From: Tersicoccus sp. Bi-70
Lineage (GTDB): Bacteria; Actinomycetota; Actinomycetes; Actinomycetales; Micrococcaceae
Direction: 5' to 3'
Assembly (NCBI RefSeq): GCF_001968825.1
Contig: NZ_MIEU01000011.1
Location: 310,001 to 374,000 of the forward strand
Length of the DNA: 64,000 bases
Shown here: piece by piece, positions 6,842 through 15,093 of the stretch
Layout of the letters: each line of letters begins with the position of its first letter
How positions within the stretch are numbered: the first letter of the stretch is position 1
The notes under the pieces: generated by a model
Told to the model about the DNA's origin: nothing
The model's input: only the letters and a program-made list of their open reading frames with translations
Databases searched by the model: none
Translations under genes and position numbers: made by a program

Positions 6842-7861
6842 TCAGACGGTGAGCAGCACCTTCGTGGCGCGCCGCTCGTCCATCGCCTTGTAGCCCTCGG
6901 GCGCCTGGTCCAGGGGCAGCGTCAGGTCGAACACGGCGCCCGGGTCGATCTTCCGGTCCCAGATGAGCTGGATCAGTTCGGGCAGGTACTGCCGGACGGG
7001 GGCGGGACCGCCGTGCAGGTGGACCATCGAGCGGAACAGCTCCTGGCCGGGCAGCTCGACGTCGTGCGAGACGCCGACGAATCCGACGTGGCCGCCGTGG
7101 CGCGTCGACCGGACCGCCTGCATCATCGACTCCTGGGTGCCGACCGCCTCGATCACCGAGTGCGCGCCGAGGCCGTCGGTCAGCTCCTTGACCTTCGCGA
7201 CGCCGTCGTCACCGCGCTCCTCGACGATGTCGGTGGCGCCGAACTTCCGGGCCAGCTCCTGCCGGTCGGCGTGGCGGCTCATCGCGATGATCCGCTCCGC
7301 GCCCAGCTGCTTCGCCGCGAGCACGCCGAGCAGGCCCACCGCGCCGTCGCCGACCACGGCGACCGTCTTGCCCGGGCCGGCCTCGGCGGCGACGGCCGCG
7401 AACCAGCCGGTGCCGAGCACGTCCGAGGCGGCGAGCAGCGACGGGATCAGGTCCTCGTCGGGCTGGCCCGGGGTGGCGACGAGCGTGCCGTCGGCCAGGG
7501 GGATGCGGGCGTACTCGGCCTGGGTGCCGACGCCGCCCATCGGGACGACGTGCACGCACCGGGACTGGTACCCGGCCCGGCAGATCTCGCAGGTGTTGTC
7601 CGAGGCCATGAACGAGCCGACCACGAAGTCGCCGGGCTTGACGGTGGTCACGGCGTCGCCGATCTCGGTCACGACGCCGACGTACTCGTGGCCCATCGGG
7701 GCCCCGTCGACGTCGTCCGCGCCGCGGTAGGGCCACAGGTCCGAGCCGCAGATGCAGCTGGCGGCCAGCTTGATGATCGCGTCGGTGGGCTCGACGATGA
7801 CCGGGTTCTCGCGTTCCTCGACCCGGACGTCGCCGGGCGCGTGCATGATGACTCCGCGCAT
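6842..7861 (-). CDS. Zinc-dependent alcohol dehydrogenase family protein
   Basis: A 339-residue medium-chain dehydrogenase. The N-terminal catalytic domain has the zinc ligands in CICGSD and GHEYVG; a Rossmann fold follows with VVGDGAVGLLGVLAAKQLGA. The structural-zinc loop reads DNTCEICRAGYQSRC: three of four cysteines are present and the first is an Asp. The frame stays open upstream to 7957, but the ATG at 7861 has AAGGAG at good spacing and the family starts with MRGVIMH. It is divergent from an XRE-type regulator (131-base gap), a frequent pairing for redox enzymes of this kind. The substrate is unknown. Confidence 0.85.
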   Translation of the reverse strand: MRGVIMHAPGDVRVEERENPVIVEPTDAIIKLAASCICGSDLWPYRGADDVDGAPMGHEYVGVVTEIGDAVTTVKPGDFVVGSFMASDNTCEICRAGYQSRCVHVVPMGGVGTQAEYARIPLADGTLVATPGQPDEDLIPSLLAASDVLGTGWFAAVAAEAGPGKTVAVVGDGAVGLLGVLAAKQLGAERIIAMSRHADRQELARKFGATDIVEERGDDGVAKVKELTDGLGAHSVIEAVGTQESMMQAVRSTRHGGHVGFVGVSHDVELPGQELFRSMVHLHGGPAPVRQYLPELIQLIWDRKIDPGAVFDLTLPLDQAPEGYKAMDERRATKVLLTV

Positions 7862-7979
7862 GAATGTTCTCCTTGGTGTCGGAATGATTCGGTTCCCATT
7901 CCATCGTGCCTCACGCGGGTGGGGGAGTCCCTGTCGAGGGGTGTACCGGGAGGGCACCCCACGGGCGCGCGGGACTCCC

Positions 7980-7985
7980 TAGGCT
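7980..7985 (+). promoter_or_regulatory. -10 element of a leaderless promoter (XRE regulator)
   Basis: TAGGCT lies 7 bases before the ATG at 7993. No ribosome-binding site is present, so transcription probably starts at or next to the start codon. Confidence 0.6.
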
Positions 7986-7992
7986 GGAACGC

Positions 7993-8871
7993 ATGGATCA
8001 TCGGGCCGAGGTGCGGGAATTCCTCATGTCGCGCCGGGCGAAGCTGTCCCCGGAGGACGCCGGGCTGCCGGCGGGGCGCAACCGGCGGGTGCCGGGCCTG
8101 CGCCGCACGGAGGTGGCCACGCTCGCCGGCGTCAGCGTCGAGTACTACGCCAAGCTGGAGCGCGGGGCGATCGCCGGGGCCTCCGCGTCGGTGCTCGACG
8201 CCGTCGCCGGCGCCCTGCGGCTGGACGAGACCGAGCGTGCCCACCTGTTCGACCTCGCCCGGGCGGCGGACGGGATCCCCACCAGCGGGCGGCCACGGAG
8301 GCGGGCCACCCCGCCGCCCGCGGCGCGGATCGGGCTGCAGTGGGCGCTGGACGCCATCACCGAGGGCGTCGCCTTCGTCCGCGACCCGCGGCAGAATCTG
8401 CTCGCCACCAACGCGCTCGGCCGGGCGTTCTACTCGCCGGTGATCGGCGACGGCGGGCGCACCCCGAACCTGGCGCGCTTCCAGTTCCTCGACCCGGCCG
8501 CGGAGGACTTCTACCCCGACTGGGACCTGTTCGCGCAGATGTGCGTCGGCGTGATGCGCGCCGAGGCGGGACGCGACCCGCACGACAAGGAGCTGCAGGA
8601 CCTCGTCGGTGAGCTCTCCACCCGCAGCGAGACGTTCCGGCGGCTCTGGGGCGCCCACGACGTGCGCACCCACGGCTCCGGCCTCAAGCGATTCCACCAC
8701 CCGGTGGTCGGGGACCTGACGCTCACCTACGAGGAGCTCGCGCTGACCGCCGAGCCCGGTCTCGTGCTGCTCATCTACACGGCCGAGCCGGGCTCACCCT
8801 CCGCGGAGCGGCTGCGGCTGCTGGCCAGCTGGCAGGCGACCCGGGCGGCGGAGGCCACCCCCAGCGCCTGA
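7993..8871 (+). CDS. XRE-type helix-turn-helix regulator with MmyB-like ligand-binding domain
   Basis: A 292-residue regulator. The N-terminal helix-turn-helix (about 5-80) contains RRVPGLRRTEVATLAGVSVEYYAKLERG, the usual signature of this actinobacterial family. The C-terminal half (about 110-275) resembles the MmyB-like, PAS-type ligand-binding domain. It is divergent from the zinc dehydrogenase gene and probably controls it. The transcript looks leaderless, with TAGGCT seven bases before the ATG. The inducer is unknown; fatty acids bind some MmyB-type domains. Confidence 0.88.
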   Translation: MDHRAEVREFLMSRRAKLSPEDAGLPAGRNRRVPGLRRTEVATLAGVSVEYYAKLERGAIAGASASVLDAVAGALRLDETERAHLFDLARAADGIPTSGRPRRRATPPPAARIGLQWALDAITEGVAFVRDPRQNLLATNALGRAFYSPVIGDGGRTPNLARFQFLDPAAEDFYPDWDLFAQMCVGVMRAEAGRDPHDKELQDLVGELSTRSETFRRLWGAHDVRTHGSGLKRFHHPVVGDLTLTYEELALTAEPGLVLLIYTAEPGSPSAERLRLLASWQATRAAEATPSA

Positions 8872-8913
8872 CGAACGCGCCCCCGTGGCGCACCGTTCGA
8901 CCTCGGAAGGAGA

Positions 8914-8947
8914 ACGGGCGGCTCCCCCGTACAGGGGAGCCGCCCGT
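8914..8947. terminator. Bidirectional terminator hairpin
   Basis: Perfect 14-bp stem (8914-8927 with 8934-8947) and a 6-base loop CGTACA, between the convergent XRE regulator and glycoside hydrolase genes. Confidence 0.85.
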
Positions 8948-8964
8948 CGGTCATGCGGGCGCTG

Positions 8965-10269
8965 TCAGAGCGCCGGCTGCGCCAGCCGGGCCAGCTGCAG
9001 CGCCTGCTGCGGGAACCAGGCCCCGGCCGCCGGGTCGGTGATCCCGCCCCACTCCGGGTCCGTGGTGCTGCCCGCGAACCCGCGGTTGCACTGGCCGTCG
9101 GACTGGCCCGGCGTCTTGATCCACAGGTACGCATCGAGCAGCGGGTAGGCCGACGACGGGTGCGCCGCCGGGCGCGCTCCGAGGCCGCGGCCCGGAGGGT
9201 TGCACCAGGTCTGCGGATCCGGGTAGTCGGTGGTCACCGCCGGGGTCCAGGGGCCGCGGCCGTTCCGGCTGGTGTCCAGCACGAACCCGGCGGTCGGCCG
9301 GACACCGGCCGCCTGCAGTTCCTGCGCGTAGCGCGAGTCGATGCCCGCGACGTTCGCCGTCGGGTCCGTCGCCGTCGTGCTCCAGACCTTGCTTCCGTCG
9401 AGGGCGCCGCCCTGCCAGTCGTTCGCCGGGCCGCCGGAGTAGTACTGGTCGCCGCAGTCGGTCGGCGTCGTGGTCGCGGCATCCGGGTGCAGGGCGAGAC
9501 AGTTGGAGATCCAGGTCCCGTACTCGGAGAGGTTCGGGGTCCACTGGTAGTTCGACACGTTCAACGAGAACCCGCGCACCCCGCCCACGCCCGCCTTCGC
9601 GAGCCGGGCCGTGGCGTCGGCGACGCTGTGCCAGCCGCTGTGGCCGGCGTCCAGGTAGACCTGCGCGTGCCGGTTGCGGGTCGCGATGGTGGTGCCCGCG
9701 TACTTGACGTCCGCGATGCGGCCCGCCGTGAGCGCGGCGATGTCCTGGCCCGGGTAGGCGGCCGGGCAGTCCGAGGGCAGGTTGGCCAGGCCGTCGGGCT
9801 CGACGATCACGGTCGCCTGCTGCTTCGTCCCGAGACCACGGACGAAGCCGTCGATCCAGCTGCGGTACGCCGCGTCCGAACCGGCGCCGCCGGACGAGTA
9901 CTGCGAGCAGTCCCGGCCGGGCGCGTTGTAGACGACGAGCGTGGGCACGGCGCGCTGCCGGGCCGCCTGCTGCATCGTCGTCCGCACGGACTTCTCGACC
10001 TGCTTCGCGGTGCCGGAGGTGAACCACACCGCCTGCGGGGTGGTGACCTCCTTCGCGACCAGGAGGGCATCGGTCAGCTGGCCCGTCCGGGCGAGGGACG
10101 CGATCTGGGCCGCCGAGCCGTCCGGGAGGGGCGGGACGTAGTAACGAGTGGGGGAGGACGCGTGGGTGGGGGTGGCGGGTGCCGCTGCGGCACCGGTGAG
10201 GGGGGTGGCGACGACGAGGGCGGCGGCCGTGACGGCCACCGCGATGCGCGCCGGGATGCGGTTGAACAT
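8965..10269 (-). CDS. Secreted glycoside hydrolase family 6 (endoglucanase/cellobiohydrolase)
   Basis: A 434-residue beta-1,4-glucanase-type enzyme. The N-terminus is a Sec signal peptide with a hydrophobic Ala/Val core and likely cleavage after an AAA-type site near residue 30. GH6 signatures follow: PGRDCSQYSSGG with the catalytic aspartate, VIVEPDGLANLP, VYLDAGHSGW and LWIKTPGQSDGQC. There is no carbohydrate-binding module or sorting motif, so it acts as a free secreted enzyme. The ATG at 10269 has AGGAG upstream and begins the signal peptide; the longer frame to 10491 is rejected. It ends at a bidirectional terminator and is monocistronic. Confidence 0.9.
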   Translation of the reverse strand: MFNRIPARIAVAVTAAALVVATPLTGAAAAPATPTHASSPTRYYVPPLPDGSAAQIASLARTGQLTDALLVAKEVTTPQAVWFTSGTAKQVEKSVRTTMQQAARQRAVPTLVVYNAPGRDCSQYSSGGAGSDAAYRSWIDGFVRGLGTKQQATVIVEPDGLANLPSDCPAAYPGQDIAALTAGRIADVKYAGTTIATRNRHAQVYLDAGHSGWHSVADATARLAKAGVGGVRGFSLNVSNYQWTPNLSEYGTWISNCLALHPDAATTTPTDCGDQYYSGGPANDWQGGALDGSKVWSTTATDPTANVAGIDSRYAQELQAAGVRPTAGFVLDTSRNGRGPWTPAVTTDYPDPQTWCNPPGRGLGARPAAHPSSAYPLLDAYLWIKTPGQSDGQCNRGFAGSTTDPEWGGITDPAAGAWFPQQALQLARLAQPAL

Positions 10270-10631
10270 CGGACTCCTGAGCGAGTGTGGATGTGTGAGA
10301 GGAAGCGCGTGAGTGGCTGGGTCTGTCGTCGCCCCGGCTGCTCGAGACACGCGACACCACCGACGTGTGCGATCAAGGAGAACCCGCGGATCGTGTGAGC
10401 GCAAGCACTTTCGTCGATCGGCGCGGCCGGACCCGCGTCCACCGGCCTCTCCGCGGGCAAGTCCGCGGGGCGGGCCGGCCGATCGGTGCACGGATCGGGC
10501 CGCTTCTCCCTCCCCAGCCGGGCCTTTGCGGCAGGTTCTCCCCAGGGCCGTCCGACACCGGCTCGCCCGGTCCGGGCCCGGCCTAGCGTCGGGACGAGGA
10601 GCGGTCGGAGGCCGACGGGAAGGGGAGACGG
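10270..10631. other. Divergent intergenic region, cellulase / WXG-like gene
   Basis: 362 bases without a gene. TAGCGT at 10584-10589 is a likely -10 for the rightward gene, leaving a leader of about 37 bases. The left part must hold the cellulase promoter. A weak LacI-like partial dyad (GTGAGCGCAAGCAC near 10395) could be a sugar-regulator site but matches only 8 of 14 positions. Several GC-rich inverted repeats around CCGCGG (10450-10470) have no clear role. Confidence 0.4.
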
Positions 10632-10982
10632 ATGGCGGGGGAGAGCGTGGGCGGCGAGCGGACCGCCGCGGCGGTCCTGGTGGACGACCTGGCGGCGCGC
10701 GTGCGAGCGGAGGCGGCTGCCCTCACCGAGCACCGAGCCGACCTGGGGCGCTGTGCGTGCGCTGCGTGGCAGTCCAGGGCGGCGCAGGGCTATCGGGACT
10801 CCCTGCTGTCCCTGATGAGCGGGCTGACCGGCGTCGACGCCGACGTCCAGTCCCTGCACCAGCACCTGGGTCGGCTGGCGGAGGACCTGCGCCACGGGGG
10901 CGCCGGTGACCTGCTCGACGCCGAGGGCCGTGTCGCCGATGCCGTCCTGCGGGGATGGGCGACGCCGGGGACGACGCCGTGA
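10632..10982 (+). CDS. WXG-like small helical protein
   Basis: A 116-residue, all-helical protein with a heptad-like pattern and the stretch AAWQSRAAQGYRDSLL around residue 40. This resembles the W-x-S/G turn of actinobacterial WXG100-like proteins, which form helical hairpins and are often type VII secretion substrates or partners. No signal peptide or membrane segment is present. GGGGAG precedes the ATG. The next gene starts 22 bases downstream, so the two are probably co-transcribed and may interact. No secretion ATPase (EccC) gene lies in the window. Confidence 0.6.
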   Translation: MAGESVGGERTAAAVLVDDLAARVRAEAAALTEHRADLGRCACAAWQSRAAQGYRDSLLSLMSGLTGVDADVQSLHQHLGRLAEDLRHGGAGDLLDAEGRVADAVLRGWATPGTTP

Positions 10983-11004
10983 GCGCGGGGAACGGGGGTG
11001 GCCG

Positions 11005-12711
11005 ATGAGTTTCTCCTGGGGCCCGGCCGGTGAGGGCGGCACCCGGGCCGGGACGGTGCACCCGGTGCCGACACTGCCGGCCGCCTCCGGACCCACCAGC
11101 GGCACCCTGACGGTGCGCGGTGGTGTCGACGGGATCGCCTGCAGCCTCGAGGAGCTGGACGAGGCCTCCACCCGGGTCCAGGCGGTCGCCGAGGAGCTGT
11201 GCCGGGTCAGTGCGGTCCTCGGCGCGATCACCGGCGATCTCTGGCGCCTGCCCCCACCGGCTCAGCCGGCGGCCGCGGCAGCCCGCCTCGCCGGGGGATC
11301 CGCCCAGCTGTCCGCGGGCAGGCTCGGCAGCCGTCTGCTCGACCTGGCCGCCGGCGTGCGCACCGCCCGGGCCGTGTACGAGCGCAGCGAGGCGGCGGCG
11401 GTCGCGGCGGTCCTGGCCCGGCAGCACGCGGAGCTGACCGCCCTGCGCCTCGCGGGCAGCGCCGCGGCCGGTGCGCCGGCGGCCGGTCCGCTCGCCGGGG
11501 CCGCCGGCGCCCTGGGCGCCACGGGCATCGGCGGCTGGCTCACCGGCCTCGCCATCCGGGCGAGGGTGGTGGGATACCGCGACGCCGTCCAGGCCGAGGT
11601 GGCCACCCTGCCTCGGCTGATCGACCCGACCGATCCGCCGCTCGCGCTGCCCGCCCTCGATCAGCTGCTGCGGGACACGGGGCACGACATCGGGGCACTC
11701 GCCTGGGTCACCGTGAGCGCGGTGGCGGCGGGTCGGCGCGCGGGCATCGTCACCCCCGGCACCCTGACGGTCAGCGCCGTCGGCACGCCGCGGACGGAGC
11801 TCGCGACGCCCGCGACCCTCTCCTCGCTCACCGCGAACCTGCAGGCTGCCGGCGTCAGCTCCCGCGCCGGCCCGGACGGCGTCGCCCGCAGCACGGTGAC
11901 GGTCCGCCGCCTCGAGGGCGGCGCCGAGCCGGTCTGGGAGGTCGACGTCCCCGGCACCACCGGCTGGGAGCTGGCCGACGGCCCCGGTCTGTTCGATCTG
12001 GAGGGCAACGCGGAGGCGATCACCGCCATGGACGCCGACGGCACCACGGTCCGGCCCACGCAGGTCGCCGCGCTCGTCACGGCCGCGCTCGCCGCGTCCG
12101 GGGCGCCGCGCGGTGCCCGCGTCATCCTCACCGGCCACAGCCAGGGCGGCATCCACGCCACCGCGCTCGCGGCGGACCCGGCGTTCCGCCGTCGCTACGA
12201 CGTCCGGCAGGTCGTCACGGCGGGATCTCCCGTCGCGGGCTTCACCGTGCCCGCCGGCACGGCGGTGCTGAGCCTGGAGCACCGCGACGACGTCGTCCCC
12301 GCTCTCGACGGGCGGCCCAACCCGGACGCGCGGAATCGCGTCACCGTGACCGGGTCCTCCCCGCCGCCGTTCCCCGGGCCGACCGCCCGGCCCGCCGGCA
12401 CGCCGTCCGGCGCCCGCGGAGGGCTGGCCCTGCCCGCGCCCGTCGCGATGATCGCCGCGGCGCACGGCCTGGACTCCTACCGCCGGATCGCGGCCGAGGC
12501 CGACGGATCGACCGACGCCAGCCTGGCGGCGCAACGCGACTCGCTTCGCGGCCTCACCCGGGGCGTCTCCCGGCAGACCGTCTGGGTCTTCGAGGGCCGC
12601 GACGTGCCGGCGTGTATACCGGCGCCGGGAACCGCGACACCGCGAGCTCCGGACCCGCGACCGCCGCAGCAGGAGCGGCACGTCACCCCGGTCCGCTGGC
12701 CGAACGGCTGA
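11005..12711 (+). CDS. Large alpha/beta-hydrolase-like protein with complete catalytic triad
   Basis: A 568-residue protein with two parts. The N-terminal part (about 40-240) is Ala-rich and helical. The C-terminal part (about 330-500) is a lipase-like alpha/beta hydrolase with the nucleophile elbow GHSQGG (Ser379), an acidic loop HRDDVVP (Asp428/429) and a late histidine (His487) in AAHGLDSY. No signal peptide is visible. The tail after residue 520 is Pro/Arg-rich. The ATG at 11005 is used; upstream in-frame starts overlap the previous gene. It pairs with the WXG-like gene, so it may be a secreted lipase/esterase of type VII style. Substrate and export are unproven. Confidence 0.65.
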   Translation: MSFSWGPAGEGGTRAGTVHPVPTLPAASGPTSGTLTVRGGVDGIACSLEELDEASTRVQAVAEELCRVSAVLGAITGDLWRLPPPAQPAAAAARLAGGSAQLSAGRLGSRLLDLAAGVRTARAVYERSEAAAVAAVLARQHAELTALRLAGSAAAGAPAAGPLAGAAGALGATGIGGWLTGLAIRARVVGYRDAVQAEVATLPRLIDPTDPPLALPALDQLLRDTGHDIGALAWVTVSAVAAGRRAGIVTPGTLTVSAVGTPRTELATPATLSSLTANLQAAGVSSRAGPDGVARSTVTVRRLEGGAEPVWEVDVPGTTGWELADGPGLFDLEGNAEAITAMDADGTTVRPTQVAALVTAALAASGAPRGARVILTGHSQGGIHATALAADPAFRRRYDVRQVVTAGSPVAGFTVPAGTAVLSLEHRDDVVPALDGRPNPDARNRVTVTGSSPPPFPGPTARPAGTPSGARGGLALPAPVAMIAAAHGLDSYRRIAAEADGSTDASLAAQRDSLRGLTRGVSRQTVWVFEGRDVPACIPAPGTATPRAPDPRPPQQERHVTPVRWPNG

Positions 12712-12777
12712 TGACGGCACCGCACTCCGCTACGGTGTGAGCGGGACCACAGGGAACCATCACGGGAGGTCACGACG

Positions 12778-14457
12778 ATGCTGTCGGACATCGAGATCGC
12801 CAATGCCGCCGTCCTGCGCCCGATCCGGGACGTCGCCGCGGAGACGCTGGGCATCGCGGAGGAGCACCTCTCGCCCTACGGGCGCCACAAGGCGAAGGTC
12901 GATCTCGGGTACCTCGCGACGCTGGCGCACCGGCCTCTCGGCCGGCTGATCCTCGTCACCGCCCTCTCCCCGACGCCGCCCGGCGAGGGCAAGACGACGA
13001 CCACCGTCGGCCTGACCGACGCGCTGCACGGTCTCGGGCACCGCACGGTCGCGTGCCTGCGGGAGCCGTCGATGGGTCCGGTGTTCGGTATGAAGGGCGG
13101 GGCGGCCGGCGGCGGCTACAGCCAGGTGGTGCCGATGACCGACATCAACCTGCACTTCACCGGGGACTTCGCCGCGATCGCCGCCGCCAACAACCTGCTC
13201 GCGGCACTCATCGACAATCACGTCCACCACGGCAACGCCTTGGACCTGGACACCCGCACCATCACCTGGCGGCGCGTGCTCGACGTCAACGACCGGGCGC
13301 TGCGCGAGGTGGTGGTCGGCCTCGGCGGCCACGCCAACGGGTTCCCCCGGGAGGACGGATTCGACATCGTGGTCGCCTCCGAGCTGATGGCCATCTTCTG
13401 CCTCACCGAGTCGTGGGCCGACCTGAAGCGGCGCATCGGTGACATCGTGATCGGCTACAACCGCTCCGCCGCCCCCGTCACGGCGCGTGACCTGCAGGCC
13501 CACGGCGCCATGGCCGCCCTGCTGCGCGACGCCCTCGCGCCCAACCTCGTCCAGACCCTCGAGGGCGCGCCCGCCTTCGTGCACGGCGGCCCGTTCGCCA
13601 ACATCGCTCACGGGTGCAGCTCCGTCGCCGCGACGCGGGCCGGGCTGCGGCTCGCGGACTACGTCGTCACCGAGGCCGGCTTCGGCGCGGACCTCGGCGC
13701 GGAGAAGTTCGTCGACATCAAGTGCCGCAAGTCGGGGCTGCGGCCGGACGTGGCCGTCGTCGTCGCCACGGTCCGCGCCCTGAAGTATCACGGCGGGGTG
13801 GCGCTGGCGGATCTCGGCACCGAGGACGTGGCCGCCGTCGAGGCCGGCATGGTCAACCTGCGCCGGCACCTGGCCAACGTCCGCGGCGTGTACGGCATCC
13901 CGTGCGTCGTCGCCGTGAACCGGTTCCCCACCGACACCGACGCGGAGATCGCCCGGGTCGTGGACCTCGTGGCCGCGGAGGGGGTGCGCGCCTTCCCGGC
14001 CACCCACTTCGCCGACGGCGGGACCGGTGCCCGGGACCTCGCGCAGGGCGTGCTGCAGGTGCTCGACGAGCCGTCGGACTACACGTTCTCCTACACCTAC
14101 GACGACGGGGCGTCCCTGACGGAGAAGGTCGAGGCGATCGCGACGCGGCTCTACGGCGCGTCCTTGGTCACCTGGGACGCGCGGGCCCGGCGCCGGCTCG
14201 ACCGGATCGAGCACGACGGGTTCGGTGCGCTGCCGGTGTGCGTGGCCAAGACGCAGTACTCGTTCTCCACCGACCCGCACGCGGTCGGCGCCCCGACCGG
14301 CCACGAGATCCACGTGCGTGAGGTGCGGCTCTCCGCCGGGGCCGGGTTCGTCGTCGTCGTGTGCGGGGACATGATGACGATGCCGGGACTGCCCGCGACG
14401 CCCGCGGCCGGACGGATCGACCTGGCCGACGACGGCACCATCCTCGGCCTGTCGTAG
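12778..14457 (+). CDS. fhs: Formate--tetrahydrofolate ligase
   Basis: A 559-residue enzyme making 10-formyl-tetrahydrofolate from formate, THF and ATP in one-carbon metabolism. The ATP site [15 protein letters not shown] lies near residues 65-80, followed by the conserved [18 protein letters not shown] and the folate-site region [12 protein letters not shown]. Length matches the family (about 555-560). A TACGGT -10 at 12731-12736 leaves a leader of about 35 bases, and GGGAGG sits about 11 bases before the ATG. It appears monocistronic and ends at a hairpin shared with the convergent membrane-protein gene. Confidence 0.95.
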   Translation: MLSDIEIANAAVLRPIRDVAAETLGIAEEHLSPYGRHKAKVDLGYLATLAHRPLGRLILVTALSPTPPGEGKTTTTVGLTDALHGLGHRTVACLREPSMGPVFGMKGGAAGGGYSQVVPMTDINLHFTGDFAAIAAANNLLAALIDNHVHHGNALDLDTRTITWRRVLDVNDRALREVVVGLGGHANGFPREDGFDIVVASELMAIFCLTESWADLKRRIGDIVIGYNRSAAPVTARDLQAHGAMAALLRDALAPNLVQTLEGAPAFVHGGPFANIAHGCSSVAATRAGLRLADYVVTEAGFGADLGAEKFVDIKCRKSGLRPDVAVVVATVRALKYHGGVALADLGTEDVAAVEAGMVNLRRHLANVRGVYGIPCVVAVNRFPTDTDAEIARVVDLVAAEGVRAFPATHFADGGTGARDLAQGVLQVLDEPSDYTFSYTYDDGASLTEKVEAIATRLYGASLVTWDARARRRLDRIEHDGFGALPVCVAKTQYSFSTDPHAVGAPTGHEIHVREVRLSAGAGFVVVVCGDMMTMPGLPATPAAGRIDLADDGTILGLS

Positions 14458-14481
14458 CCAGGGACCCGGGGCGGGAGCAGC

Positions 14482-14518
14482 CGCGTCCGGCCGGTCGGGG
14501 CCGGCCAGTCCGGACGCG
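14482..14518. terminator. Hairpin between convergent fhs and holin-family genes
   Basis: CGCGTCCGG (14482-14490) pairs with CCGGACGCG (14510-14518), a 9-bp outer stem enclosing further CCGG repeats. It lies 25 bases after fhs and 18 bases after the stop of the minus-strand gene. Confidence 0.65.
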
Positions 14519-14535
14519 CTCGGTCGGTGCCGGGG

Positions 14536-14973
14536 TCAGTCGGCGACGGCGCGACGCCGCGACCGGCGGTGCTCCGAGGGCTCCAGCCAGCCGACCAGCA
14601 GGGAGACCACGGAGACGATCAGCGCGGCCAGGATCGCGGTCCAGAAGAACGTGTCGATGCCCAGTTTCGCCGGGGTGAAGGTGCTCAGCCATGCGGTCAG
14701 CCACAGCATCAGCGCGTTGATGACGACGCTGAACAGGCCGAGCGTCAGGCACGTGATGGGGATCGAGAGGAACGCCAGGACGGGCCGGATGACGGCGTTC
14801 ACCAGCCCGAAGATGAGGCTGATGATGACGTACGCGGCCATCGTGGCCGCCTGCGCGCCGCCGAACGTGCGCACCATCGCGGCATCGGCGGTGATGGCGA
14901 GGCCCGGCAGCAGCCAGGCGGCGACGGCAAGGGCGAGGGCGTTGACCACCCAGCGGAAGAGGAACCGGCTCAC
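14536..14973 (-). CDS. Phage holin family (DUF360-type) four-helix membrane protein
   Basis: A 145-residue inner-membrane protein with four hydrophobic segments (about 5-25, 45-65, 72-95 and 110-130) and an Arg-rich tail. The stretch ISLIFGLVNAVIRPVL is typical of the widespread 'phage holin family 4' group (COG1950), whose bacterial members are chromosomal and not tied to phages. Function is unknown. The start is a GTG at 14973; the upstream frame is open but has a non-membrane composition. It is divergent from hisC, across a region with a 19-base tandem repeat. Confidence 0.8.
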   Translation of the reverse strand: MSRFLFRWVVNALALAVAAWLLPGLAITADAAMVRTFGGAQAATMAAYVIISLIFGLVNAVIRPVLAFLSIPITCLTLGLFSVVINALMLWLTAWLSTFTPAKLGIDTFFWTAILAALIVSVVSLLVGWLEPSEHRRSRRRAVAD

Positions 14974-14990
14974 GGCACCATCGTGCCATG

Positions 14991-15040
14991 GGTCGTACCG
15001 GGGACGCAGGGTCGTACCGGGGACGCAGGGTCGTACGGTG
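14991..15040. repeat. 19-bp tandem direct repeat, 2.6 copies
   Basis: The unit GGTCGTACCGGGGACGCAG occurs at 14991-15009 and, identically, at 15010-15028. A partial third copy (GGTCGTACGG) follows. It lies between the holin-family gene and hisC, upstream of both starts. Confidence 0.9.
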
Positions 15041-15080
15041 CGCCGACCTGTCGGCCGGCTCCGGTCGCCGGACCGATGAC

Positions 15081-15086
15081 TAGGGT
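15081..15086 (+). promoter_or_regulatory. -10 element of a leaderless promoter (hisC)
   Basis: TAGGGT ends 7 bases before the ATG at 15094; no ribosome-binding site is present. Confidence 0.6.
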
Positions 15087-15093
15087 GTTGCCC

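Noticed and set aside
10390-10410. LacI-like operator before the cellulase gene
   Set aside because: Only 8 of 14 dyad positions match; not better than chance in GC-rich DNA.
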